IMG/VR virus record: IMGVR_UViG_3300030107_004365
Coordinates: 1 to 45,685 of that record
Strand: one strand, 5' to 3'
From: a virus
Length of the DNA: 45,685 nt
The position numbers were made by a program, and so were the translations under genes. Below, piece by piece: positions 14,580 to 26,400 of the stretch (position 1 is the stretch's first letter; every line of letters starts with the position of its first letter). The notes under the pieces were generated by a model. It did no database searches. It was not told where the DNA came from and saw only the letters and a program-made list of their open reading frames with translations.

Positions 14580-16484
14580 ATGGCCGCGAAGAAGAAGAAG
14601 GCTGCGAGCAAGAAGACCGCTTCCAAGAAGGCTGCGAGCAAGAAGGCTGCGAGCAAGAAGGGGAGGGAAGCTGCTGCGAAGAAGGCCGCTGCCGCCAAGG
14701 CGAAGAAGGCCGCTGAACAAAAGGCTGCCAAAGAGGCCGCTGACGCCAAGGCGAAGAAGGCCGCTGCCGCGAAGAAGACACCCTCGCCCCGTAGTGGCAC
14801 GGGACTACGCAGCAGAATTCCAAAAGCTGTTAATCTGGGTATTTTAGATGACAGGCCCGTGCAAGGACCAAAGAACCAGTCATCGTGGACGAAGCGCCGA
14901 CGGATGCGTGACCTCCCGAAAGATACGCTCAAAGCACTAAAAAAGACTCCTGCTGCCGTTAAGCCGGTTGCCAAGGCGGCTGCCAAGACGCTCCCTATCG
15001 CCCAAACCGGAATGCAGTTGTATAAGGTGGGGGATCTGGCTGTTAGTGAGGAAGCGCGAAGGGAGGCCCTGAGAAAGCATGGTTCCGAAGCGGAATTTAT
15101 GGGCGAGAAGGCAGGGGATTTAGAAATTGGCTCCCCGAAAAATATTTTACGGGCGGTTGAAGCTGGGGTCTTAAACCCCGTTGAGTCAGCCTTCGCCTCG
15201 TTTAAGGCGGGGCAGTTAGTGCGCCAAGATCCTGCGGGAGACTTTCTAAAGAGTGCGGCAGAAGCTGGAAAATCAAAGGCCGAAAGGCAACGCGAGTCTT
15301 TTGCCCGCGCTAGCCAAAAACTCGCTCTTCTGCGAGGGGACGCAGTAAGGGACAAGTATACGTCAAAAATGGACCCTCAGTTTCGTCCTTCAAGGGACCA
15401 GCTTGACCTTTTTTCTGGCCTTGTTGACGACCCTGAATTTTCTTTCACAGAACAAGATGAGTTTTCTACGGCCCCGAAAACGTATGCGGCATTGGTTGAA
15501 TCGCGCCGAAGTGATGATGAAGCGATAAAAGAGAGGGCTCTGGCGCGGGAGCGCAAGGTGGCAGATTTGCAGGGTAGGGAACCACGCTCTTGGGAAGAAT
15601 TAAAAAAAATACCCCAAATAGCATCTAAGAGCGGAAAAATTTCTTTCGATGCGAACGACCGGAGGGCTTTTTTGCAAGCGGCACAAAGCGGTCAACTACT
15701 CGAAATGTTTGATGCCGACGGCGACGGAAAGTTGTCCCGTGAAGAACGGGGCAAGTTTTTCCTCAGTAACGATGAAGGGTTCCGTAGTAAGGCTCAGTCG
15801 GCGGGAATATACGCTGACGCTATGCCCCCGACAGACCCAGAAGAGGCTCCTTTGGGTATCGACCCCAATACCGGAGATCCTATCATGCCTGAATATACTC
15901 TCCCACCCCCTCCTCCCACTCCTCCTCCGGTAGACGAGCTTGCTGAAAAAGGTTTGGAGGGGGCTCCCCCCATTCAGTATGAGCCGGAAAATATAGTAGA
16001 GGAAACACGAGAGGAAAGACCGAAGACAGAAGCTGAAAAGAGAAGAGACCTCATAGCTGAAGGACGGAAGTTAGGGCTGAGAACCCAAGACTTTGGTTCG
16101 TTTGGCGGGTTTAAGGTGGCAACTGATATCGCAGCAGGCAGACGACCCGCCAGCGGTGCCACCGCACTGACCGGATCTGTCGGTCGTCTTGGGGACGCTC
16201 CCCGCCGACTCGGAACAAAAGCAGGACGCTACCGACGAGAAGCGCGTAGGCTGGAGCGGGAAGGTTACCGCACAGAAGCGGGTAAGCTGAGAGGAGTGGC
16301 AGCCTCTCTTTCGGTTAACGAGCCTAACGTAAAGTCACAAGCGGACATCCTTGAGGAACAGAGAAGGGCGAGAGAGAACGCCGAGATCGCCGAAAATCAA
16401 CGCCGCCAAGCACTTGCAGCCGCCCGCAAAAGGGAAGAAGAACCCTTGGTCACGGCAGGAGAAAAATCCATCAATAGCGACTAA
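14580..16484 (+). CDS. Virion-associated protein with H1-like tail and an EF-hand
   Basis: This 634-residue protein opens with about 70 residues of Lys/Ala repeats (AASKKTASKKAASKKAASKK and similar), a histone H1-like DNA-binding tail. The middle is helical and charged. Around residues 378-396 lies LEMFDADGDGKLSREERGKF, a canonical EF-hand loop with D-x-D-x-D-G at the ligand positions and Glu at position 12. A proline-rich linker follows (PPPPPTPPPVD), then the module LGLRTQDFGSFGGFKVAT shared with the preceding protein, and a basic helical end. Such a mix suggests a structural protein that binds packaged DNA and calcium. It belongs to the plus-strand internal-virion block. The ATG at 14580 is preceded by AAT-rich sequence without a clear ribosome site. 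Confidence 0.65.
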   Translation: MAAKKKKAASKKTASKKAASKKAASKKGREAAAKKAAAAKAKKAAEQKAAKEAADAKAKKAAAAKKTPSPRSGTGLRSRIPKAVNLGILDDRPVQGPKNQSSWTKRRRMRDLPKDTLKALKKTPAAVKPVAKAAAKTLPIAQTGMQLYKVGDLAVSEEARREALRKHGSEAEFMGEKAGDLEIGSPKNILRAVEAGVLNPVESAFASFKAGQLVRQDPAGDFLKSAAEAGKSKAERQRESFARASQKLALLRGDAVRDKYTSKMDPQFRPSRDQLDLFSGLVDDPEFSFTEQDEFSTAPKTYAALVESRRSDDEAIKERALARERKVADLQGREPRSWEELKKIPQIASKSGKISFDANDRRAFLQAAQSGQLLEMFDADGDGKLSREERGKFFLSNDEGFRSKAQSAGIYADAMPPTDPEEAPLGIDPNTGDPIMPEYTLPPPPPTPPPVDELAEKGLEGAPPIQYEPENIVEETREERPKTEAEKRRDLIAEGRKLGLRTQDFGSFGGFKVATDIAAGRRPASGATALTGSVGRLGDAPRRLGTKAGRYRREARRLEREGYRTEAGKLRGVAASLSVNEPNVKSQADILEEQRRARENAEIAENQRRQALAAARKREEEPLVTAGEKSINSD

Positions 16485-16495
16485 CAAAACAGTAA

Positions 16496-17431
16496 ATGGC
16501 TGAGTTTTCTTATAGCGATGACATCGCCCCGATGAAGGGGAATTACTTTGGTCGGCCCATATCGACCCACATGTCGCAGTATCTTTACGAGGAATACGAC
16601 AGACCCCTGATGCAGATGTTGGCGGAAGACCGTCGAATGCAGGCACAGGAACTCGCTTTCCAACGGGCGCAATTTGAGTTTGAGAAAGCAAAGGAAGAAA
16701 GCAGGCGACAACAGGAAGAGGCAGACGCTATCTCCAGAGTGTCTGCCACCTTGTCCGAGGGCCTTAACTCGGATATGGATTCTCTCAGTAAGGTGGGCTT
16801 CATCAATCAGACTCGCCAAGATGTGTTCACGCAAAACCCCCGTCTCGCGGGGAGCCCGATGTTTAACAGTTTGTTCAACAGTGCCGCTCAATCCGTAACT
16901 GGTGCAGACGCGCAGAAAAATTTCTACACCACGCAGATGAACGCAACTGCTTCACTTGGGGATGTAGGAGCTACCGAACAGCTTGCCGACATGGACGGTA
17001 TACGCACCCCCAAAGAACTCGGCATTATTCAAGTGGCTAAGGCGCAGGACAAAGCCAACAGAGCCCGAACACAAACCGGCATACTGGCGAAGCGGCAACA
17101 GGCTGAGTTGAAAGCTGTGGACGACGCCATTCGGACAGTGCGGGTGCTAGGGGGCGAAGTTGAGCCCACGCCTGAACAAATCGAAGCGGGAGACTACGCA
17201 ACAAAATTCCGTTTGAACGAGTCCGAGCGACTCGCGCAAGACTCTGCGATGCGGCAAAACTTTACCGCTAAAGAATACGAAGAGTATGCCAAGGGCACGT
17301 ATACGTCTCCGGCACAGAAAAAACAATTTGTCCTCGATATGCTCATGCAAAAGCAGCGAGCTTTGTCTGTAGGTAACGTCCCTACGTCTCAAGACGACGC
17401 CGAGGAAGGAAGATCACTCATTAAAAAGTAA
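16496..17431 (+). CDS. Coiled-coil internal virion protein candidate
   Basis: The 311-residue protein is almost entirely helical. Residues about 42-85 (EDRRMQAQELAFQRAQFEFE and onward) have strong coiled-coil character. A second helical part around 180-225 (KAQDKANRARTQTGILAKRQ) follows, then an end with KKQFVLDMLMQKQRALS. There is no membrane segment, signal or enzyme motif. Size, composition and position directly before a giant virion-type protein resemble the mid-sized internal (ejection) proteins of podovirus-like phages such as T7 gp15. That comparison is by architecture only. Confidence 0.6.
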   Translation: MAEFSYSDDIAPMKGNYFGRPISTHMSQYLYEEYDRPLMQMLAEDRRMQAQELAFQRAQFEFEKAKEESRRQQEEADAISRVSATLSEGLNSDMDSLSKVGFINQTRQDVFTQNPRLAGSPMFNSLFNSAAQSVTGADAQKNFYTTQMNATASLGDVGATEQLADMDGIRTPKELGIIQVAKAQDKANRARTQTGILAKRQQAELKAVDDAIRTVRVLGGEVEPTPEQIEAGDYATKFRLNESERLAQDSAMRQNFTAKEYEEYAKGTYTSPAQKKQFVLDMLMQKQRALSVGNVPTSQDDAEEGRSLIKK

Positions 17432-17464
17432 ACTAACTAAACCACATATCCAATCGCGTCAGCT

Positions 17465-20400
17465 ATGTCTGAGCAAACTGATACCCCGACCGTCAACACC
17501 CTCGGTTATTCCGAGTGGTCCGCCAGCAATGTATATGACGACCCGCTTGAGAGCAGGTTAAAGTTCGGGGATTATATCCGCGAAGAACTTATACGGGCGG
17601 ACGCTTACACCCCCGACATTGAAACTGGACTCCGGCAAGGTTTTACGGAGTTGTTACAGGAAGACGGGATTCTTGCCGAAGACAATTCCAACGCCGCAGA
17701 AGTCGAGCAGAGGATCGCCGACATTCAAAGAGGCCGGACGTTCGATCAGTTGGCCCGCTCTTTTCAACAGAGCCTAGCCACCAGTGAACCGGATCGACAG
17801 ATCCTCTCCGATTACCTGTCTGCGTCTTCTGTTGAGTCTCCTTCTGTTGAATACACAGAAGAATTGCAGCCGCTACTCAACAACGCCACGGAAGTTGTAA
17901 ATAAAAACCGAGACCAGTTGTTACGCACCAAGGTGGACTCCGGCGAGCTACCCATGGCGAAGCTGTCAAACGGCCAGCTTATTGTTGGCGAGTCTGCGGC
18001 ACAAATGGAGCTTGTCGAAGCACTGAAGGCTTCTTCTGAAGGGGGTGTTGGTATGGGCGATGCGATGGCCGCGCAGGCCCAGTTGTCCACACCGGATGGC
18101 TTCGACATCCCGCTGTATCGCATCCAAAAAGTAGCCCAAGCGTCCCGACTTCTTGCGGTCGAGCGTTCCGAGAACGAGGACTTCGACATTCAGCTCGATG
18201 GGTTGTCCACTGAGGCCGCCGAGTCCGAGTATAGTTTCATGGACTGGGTGGAGAAGAAGGCTAGTGATGTTGGGCGGGGAATAAAAAATTTCTTTGGGTC
18301 TATCATGGGCCAAGGAGAAGCTATTGAAAAACAAGAGGCCCGCCGCGAAGCTATTGACGAAGCCCGTGGGACGAACATCAAGCAACTGGGGGCAAAGTAT
18401 GCCCTCAAGTTCGACATGCGCCCCGAAGACATGGAACTGGCCATCGAGCAGATGGTTCTGGAGAACGCCGTCAACAAGGAGATGTTTGAGTTCCACGACT
18501 TGGACGACGACGACATTGGAAAAAATCTCCGCGTAGGGGGCTACGGGCTCCCCGTCATGTCGATGCAGGCGATGGTGAACAAGGATGTCTTCGACAAAAC
18601 CCTTGCCGCCAACCCAGACCTTAGCGAAGAAGTTGTTAATATGCTTAACAAGCAGCGCATTGGGGTGCTGCAATCTGAGTTCACTCGGTTGGATAAGTTC
18701 CTGTCTGACTCAAATGTGTCTGACTCGTGGAACACGGCCCTCGTGTCTGGTCGCTCGGCAGGCGTAGAAGATTACAAGATTCTTGAAGGGTTCATCGCAG
18801 ACGAAGACAATTACAATGAGTTTGCGGAACGGGCTGCCGGAATCGGAATGTCATTTGTAAACGGGGTTGGCCAGCTATTCGCAGCTATTCCGGCTGTGTT
18901 CGGGTTTGATCCGGCCAAAGACTACTTGGCGTCCGTGAGTCAGGCGAACGCAGACCGCCGCCAACTAGCTGCCGTGTTCGGAGAAGAGTTTGGGTTTTTC
19001 CAAGATGCCGCCGAGACTGCGTTCCCTATGCTTATCGACATTGCCGCGACTACCCTACTCGCTGCAGGCACGGCCCCTTTGGGTGGCGCGGGAGGAGTCG
19101 CTTACGCGTCCCTTAAAGCAGGCGGAACCGCGACTGCCAGCATGACGGCAAAGGGGATGGTTAAGGCCGTTACCTCCAGTGTCTTCAGGAAAACCGGAGC
19201 CAAGTCTGCCGCTGATCAGGCAGAAGATTTGCTCGCAGCAAACCTAGTCAAAGGCTCCAAGGAAGGGGCGGTTGACATACTCAATGCTTACAATAGCAAA
19301 CTTTCTTCTCACTTGGGCAACCTCCCCGCCATTTTCCTCCCCGCCGCGACTCGCTCCGGTTCGGCAACCTACGGCGCGGTATATAATCAGCTAAAGCAAA
19401 ACCCTGACGTTAGTCCTGATGAGGCTCACGACAGGGCACTCGGAGCCATGCTTATGGCAGGCACATTCACAGGGCTCCTTACTTCTGCTTTTTCTACTAT
19501 CGGGCGCGGCGGCATGGAAGACGCCCTACTAAAAGGGCTTTCCTATAAACAGATGAACAGGGTAGGAAAGTCTATCACCGGCAAATTAGACGGCGACCTC
19601 TTGAGCGCGGCACAGATTGCTCTCAAGAAGACCATGAAAAAATATGCTTTCGGGGGTGTAAAAGGAATTGCCAAGGGAGTAATTGACGAAGGTATCGAGG
19701 AGAGCATTGACGAGTTTGTTAACGGGCTCATCACCGACGCGGCACTCCATGAGGACACCCCGATGCTGGAGCGTCTCCAGCAAACCTTCCACGCTTTTGC
19801 TCTGGGCGGTATGATGGGAGGCTCGGTCCCTCTTGTGCAGCGGGGGCTGCGCTCGCTTCAACCTGACGTTATCCGTCAGCGTGAGATGTCCTCGTTTTAC
19901 GACGATGTGCTGGAGCAAATGTCCACTGATCTCACCGAGAGCGGTGCGCCCATAACTGCTGAAGTGGTAGACACGATAGTATCTGATATGCGTAGGAAGG
20001 ACGCACGGGCATCCGTGGTCCCAACCGCTGAAGAACAGGCGGCCTTGATTGGGCGGGCAGAGCCGGAAGCCACCGAAGAAGGGACACAATTACCGTCCGG
20101 CATAACGCCGGACCCAGAAATGGAAGCGTTGCTGGGAGAAAAGGTAAACCCAGACTCCGTTGCCAAAGCCTTGTCTGAAGTTCTCGCAGAGGATGTCCCC
20201 ATCGCTGAAGGCGCAGACCCGACAACCATCGAAGCAAAAGGAAATATGCTTCGACAGCTTGAGCTGCCTCTCCGTGAGTCGAGTTCTATCGAAAACGCCG
20301 ACCACCAAGCGGTCAGAGGGCTCATGCAAAAGCGTCGTGCTTTGATCGAGGGGGCGCAGCTAGGGAGCGAAATGCGGGCTCAGGTTACCCCACCAGCCAA

Positions 20401-23400
20401 ACGGACATTCATAGACCCTGCCCGCGCAGAAGAAGCAGCGGCCATCGAACAAAATTTCAGGAATACCATTCTTGCGATAAACGAGGCCGAAGCTCTCTAC
20501 AAAAAAATGGAGCAGCAGGTAGCTCAGTCCGAAGTCACGGGAGAATCTTCTGTCAGGCGGGCGCTCAACAAGCGTGTCCGTGAAGGGAAAGCGGTAAGCC
20601 CAGAACAAGCTGTCGAGTTAAGGGGTGAAGTATTTAAGGATCGGGTTCTCGCGCTCAAGGGCTTGAAGATAGAGAAGAAAGTCGAACTTGAGGAAGTTAC
20701 CCAGTCTCCCGAAGAGATCGCGTCGATTGACTCCATCATCGATAGCGGGTTCCCCCATGTTGTAAGCATAGCCAAACTGAAGAAACTTAACGTGCCCGTT
20801 AATCAGCGGACGACTACTGACTCGTTTCTCAGCGCAGCTAACGACCGCATATCCTCCGAGATCAAAGCTAGGTTCCCAAAAATTCCTGTCACAAAGCCAG
20901 AAGGGGGCACAGCTCTTGATGTTGCATATGGTGAGGGCAAAGTGTTTTTGGACAGGTTCGGTGTGGGCCAGTTTAACAATGACCCGCTTACTATGCTCAG
21001 TCTGCTTGAGACGGGAGCACCTATCGTGGTTGAACCCGATCAGTTGAATTCTCCTACGCTGAACCCCGCCTTCAAGTTCTTCCGTGTTGGCGACAACATC
21101 GTAGTGTCGGATATCGTGGTCCCCGAATCCGGCGGCCTTGTTTCTGCGCTTACGCCCGCCGACCGTGTGCTTGCGTTGCAGCCTAATTACACACGGCTTG
21201 TTGGCTTGGTTGAGCGTGTGACCGCGATTCGTAGCGAAGAACTTAGCTCTCCAGATGAACTCATCCAGTCTCCGTTCTCCCCCACAGAAAAAATTACCCG
21301 ACAGGATGTTCTTACCCGCCTTGAAAATAACGAATCCGTGGCGGGGTTCCTCATCCCCAACACAGGGCAACTCTCGCCCGAATTCACGGAGTCAGCTCTC
21401 ATTGAGTTACGACTCAGGGCGCAGGAATCACTTTTTAATGGCGACCCCATATCCCTCCCGTCTCTCGGTAGAGAAGTTGCCGACACATACATGACCGAAC
21501 AGAAGGCCCGCCTCAAGCACATGAGGGAATCCTTCGCGACAACGGTTAGTGTTAATTCTGTGTCTGCACTCGAAACGGACCCCGACTTTAACGCGGTATC
21601 TGAATCCGAAGATACCTACACCGCGTTTCCAGAAAACGCGCCTCCCCCTTTCAACGAGTCCGGCATCGCCGACATGCTCAAAGAAGTTCAGTCAAATGCG
21701 CTGGCGGCTATTGATGCGGACCCCAGCTTGCGCCAGAGCTTCGTCAACCTTGTGCAGAACGAGGTGTTTGAATCATCCACTACCGACTTTAACCGGACGA
21801 GCAGCAAACAACTATTTGGTTTTACACTTCAATGGATGGCGCAAGGCAACAACAGGGCTAACGCATCCAGCCTCGCGTTCCAAAAAGCTCTCCGCGAGGG
21901 GCAGTTTGAAATGGGGTCTCCAGTAAGGGAGGCGCTGCAGTTGATGGGGCTGTCCTCCACGTCTGTCGAAGGGTCTCCTAAGACCAACCCAGCATACCGT
22001 GCGTTCCTCAAAGATAAGCTACGCCCCCTCAAGGGAGGAGTCACCCCGTCGGACGCAGAAGTTGTATCTTTCCACAACTACGTCCGCAGGTCAGTTGGCG
22101 CTCTTATGCTTCGTTCACAGCAGCGGAATCTTGGCAAAGGGTATATTCAAGCGGTGAACAAGAACGGGATCGCTGCACTGGGTCTAAAAGATGGAGATTC
22201 GGAGTCCATTATCGAGGCGCTTCGCAGAATTGCTGATGTGTCCGACCGCGCCCAGAAAGAATACGATTCGCATCTCGTCTCCATTGCCCGACTCCTTCTT
22301 GGATCTCCTGATTTTATCCGGCGAATCGAGCTGTCTATTGATGAGACCAACCTCAACTACGCAGGTAAGTTTGACAATCTGGCTGACGGCACCCCCACTA
22401 TCTCGATAAACATTAACGGGGATAACCCTCGGGGCGTGGCCGACACGTTACTCCATGAGTTGATCCACGCGTATGTCACCGGAGTCACGAGAAAGCCTGC
22501 TGACTTACAGACCGAACAAGAAGTCAGAGCTATTGACCTCCTTGAAGGAGTCATTACGGACATCAAGTCGGACTTTAAGAAGATGTCACAGCAGGGAACC
22601 ATTTTCCACCTGCCGACCACCATACGTCAGGCAGATTTTGGAGTCTATAAATACCACGACACCCGCATATACGACGCGCTTTCAAACGTAGATGAATTTG
22701 TAGCCCACTTCCTTACGTCAACGGATTTTCAAAAATTCGTAAAGAGCATTCTTGTTACTCGTAATGCCCCTGCTGAATACAGCAGGTTCGAACAAATCAT
22801 CGCAGCGATCCGTAAGTTTTTTCGGGGCGCGAGTCCTGAGTTTGATGCGGCGTTCTCAGCCGTTCTGGATCTATCACATTCGTCGGTTCTGGCAGCGGGT
22901 GCAAGACGCCGTAGCAAAAGGGATCTTATCGGTGTGGAGGAGTTCCTTAACCTCCCAAACAAGAAGTCCCGCACAGCTAAGGACTTCATTGCCGACAGCG
23001 TGTTCCCCACAGACCCCGCCACGAACAACACAGCGGCCAAAGAGCCGGTTACCGCAGATGCAATCGTAGGCAAGATCGCAGAAGACGTTTCTCGCTCGCA
23101 AGAAGAGGCGGTCAGACTTTCATCCGGCTTGCAGGCGGCGACTGGAGTGGATGTCAGGGCCGAGCAGCGCGGTCAGCAGGCACTAGAAAGACTCATTTCC
23201 TTTGTCAGGAACCGCGTTGCCCCTCCCGAAATGCGGGTGGACGTTGACCTTAACCACCCAACTATGGCGTCCGTTAACTCGGAAACCGGAACCATGGTTA
23301 TCAACCCCACTAAACTCGCAGCTTTGGTGAAGGATCTCCAGAACCGCAATGGGGGAAGACCCGTTTCCATGCGGAATCAGATGAATGCCGTGGCTGTCGT

Positions 23401-26400
23401 TATCAACGAGGAGGTAGCCCACGCCGCTTCTGTGGCCTCCCTTACTCGTTCGGAGCAACAGGAGATTATTGATAGCATGACGTTCGCCGAGGCGGAAGAA
23501 GCTATAAGCAACTACGGAGACGAGGGCAGTGAGGCCAAACGGGCCAGTCTACGAGACGGTTGGCAAAACGGAAACAGGGATGCTCAGGTCGAAGTGATGG
23601 AGGAATATCTGCGCCAACACGCCCAGAAAGTTACTAGGGGGTTCAGCACAGAGGAAGAGGTCGCTTTCATTCGCCGAAACCCAAACGTCCTCCAATACGT
23701 TATTCGGTATTTCAAGCGGTTCCTGAAAAAGCTCGGCTATTACAGGGCTCGCAGAGACATCAGCCCACAGCTTAGGACCGCAGTTGACCGAGTCGTCAAC
23801 GAGGTCAGGGCTCTGGAGGCAGGATTCAGGCACATATCCAACCTCAAACCATTCGACCCGAACAACCCTGAGTCTGTCATCGAACAGTTCAGGAAACAGG
23901 CGAACATGAACAAGCCTATCGAACGGGCCGATGAGCCGAAGGAAACCGAACGCGTGATGGTGGATTCAGGGATCACGGTTCAGGTTCCAGAAGATGCAGG
24001 CGATGTTATCAACGCCCGCGAGTGGGACAAGGTTGGCAGACAGCTTGGCTCTAACATGGGCGGGGTGTATGAAGACGAGAATGGGAAGAAGCATTACTTC
24101 AAACAGAGCAAGACACCGGAACACGCTCGTAATGAGGTGCTGGCCACGATTCTTTACGAGACTGTAGGAGCTGATGTTCTCCCCATCCGATTGGCGACGG
24201 GCAAAAATGCAGCGGGAGAGGACGTTCTGGGGACGGCCTCTGAGTGGCGAGAAGACTTCACGGACTTCGACCCAGAAGATCCAGCGATGCGTAAACTAGC
24301 TTATGACGACTTCGCAGTCCACGCGTGGTTGGCCAACTGGGATGTTGTCGGGTTGGTGTATGACAACCTGATGGTTGATGGTGAAGGGAACGTGGTTCAT
24401 GTAGACACGGGTGGCGCACTCAAGTTCAGGGCGCAGGGTGAACCGAAGGGTGGCGCTTGGAACGAGGAAGGTTCTGAGTTCGCAACGCTGCGCGTGATGG
24501 GGCAGGCAGGGGAAGTGTTCGGCGACATGTCCACTGCTGACCTCCAGAACAGCGCGAACAAGTTGCGTAAAATGACCGATGAGGTTATCCGGTCAGCCGT
24601 CGAAAGTGTAATGGGTGTGGGTGTAGACAGCACCGACATGGTCAACACCCTTATTGCGAGACGCGATAATATACTTAACGTGGCGTTCGGTGAGGGCCAG
24701 TTCGTGTCCTCCGGTATCACTGCTACTGCTGGCCGTGACGTTCAGCAGCAGGCTGGGATCACGGCTGAAGTTGATGCGGAATACATGGCCGCAGTTGAAA
24801 GAGGCGATACGGGAACAGCGCAGAGGATGGTGGACGAAGCTACGAAAGCGGCGGGGTATCCCGAGAGAGGGGCTAGAGCGGGAGTTTACCGAGATGGGAA
24901 ACCCCTTCTCCCGAGTCAAAGAGGACTTCTTGGAGTTGGTTACTATGCAGTCTTAGATGGAACCAAGGAAGATGTGCGTGAGTTCGCGGGACCAATCGAC
25001 GCCAACGTAAGAGATGATAAATCTCTCGAAAGCCGAGTAGATAATATAGCATTAGACCTTGGGAGTAACCCGCTATTTTTCGACTCGACACAGGGGATTA
25101 ACATATACATCAGAGAAAATGGGTTGACTGATGCTTATAATGCTTGGGCAGCGTATCAAGAGACTATCAATGCCGCATACAAAAAGATCGGGGTAGACCG
25201 CCCCGATTCACTAGAAGCAAGAAGAGGCAGCGGATTTTTTAGGGTTTCCGAAGAAGAATTAGCGCAAGCAGAAAAAGAAATGCGGGATGAAGGGGCTTCC
25301 GAAGAGCGTATTCGGGAGCGCCTAGAATTTGAAAAAGGAATTAAAAACTATGCGAGCACTCGACCAGACGCAAGCTACCTTCTTGAAAGCGGTTTTGCGA
25401 CCGCAATAATTGTAGACCACAGCAAGAGCGACGGGGAGCGTGACTTCAAAGAAGTTATAGTAGCAAATCCTAACCAGATCAAATCCGCAGAACCCGTTAC
25501 CCGAGACGCAGACGGAAACGTAATCCCACTCTCGCAGAGATTCGATACCACACAGGAAAGTATCCTGCGTTCAGGGATCACGGTCGGTGACTTTGATTTC
25601 GACGGCGACTTCCCTGAAGGTCTTGAATATGATAGGTTTGAAGACGGCAGGTTCCGAGGTGCTCCACTCCGCAAGTTTCAAACGGGGATGCTCTCCGAAG
25701 GAGAAAAGCCTTCGGAAGACCCCCTAACAGAAAAGGAGGTCGAGGAACTAGAGGAACGCCTCAAGAAACTAACTGTTGAGGGCGAGGTAGGCCGCTTCTG
25801 GTATGAAGACGCCGCCAAGAAGATTCTCGAAATAACCAACGGTGATGTTGTCGAAGCCGAAAAGCTCATCGCGTTGTTGGCTATCTACTCCCCGCAAACC
25901 GGAGTGCAGGTTAATACTTATTTCGCTATTCGGGGTTACGAGCAACACGCCAATAACGTCTCCCGCAAAGACTATAAGGTTAAAACTGCGGTTCAGGATA
26001 ACAAAGCTCGTGCCGTCCTATACGACAACAAAGATTGGGTAGGCCGGAAGACGGACAATTTCTACAAGAACATCATGTTCCACATCGTGCAGGAAGCGAC
26101 ACCGGAACAACTGAAGGCGATGCGTATCGACACCGCGTTCTTGGAAGACATCCAGCAGCCAGTCACCGTGGACATGTGGGTCTACAGGGCCTTGGGCTAC
26201 GATACTATCGGGCTGACCGACAAAGAAGGGAAAGGGCCGTTCGGGTTTTCCGAGAAGATGATCAACCGCATCACCTACTCTTTGAACCAGAACCTTGCCG
26301 AGGGGGAACCCCGATACGAGGCGCACCAAGTGCAGGCGATGATCTGGACTGCAATCAAAGCTCGTTCCGAAGACAAAGCGGTCAAGAAGAAGACAGAAGC

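Noticed and set aside
14570-15355. 261-codon open frame on the minus strand with Ala/Phe-rich sequence
   Set aside because: It is the reverse reading of the Lys/Ala repeat gene; low complexity keeps the frame open.
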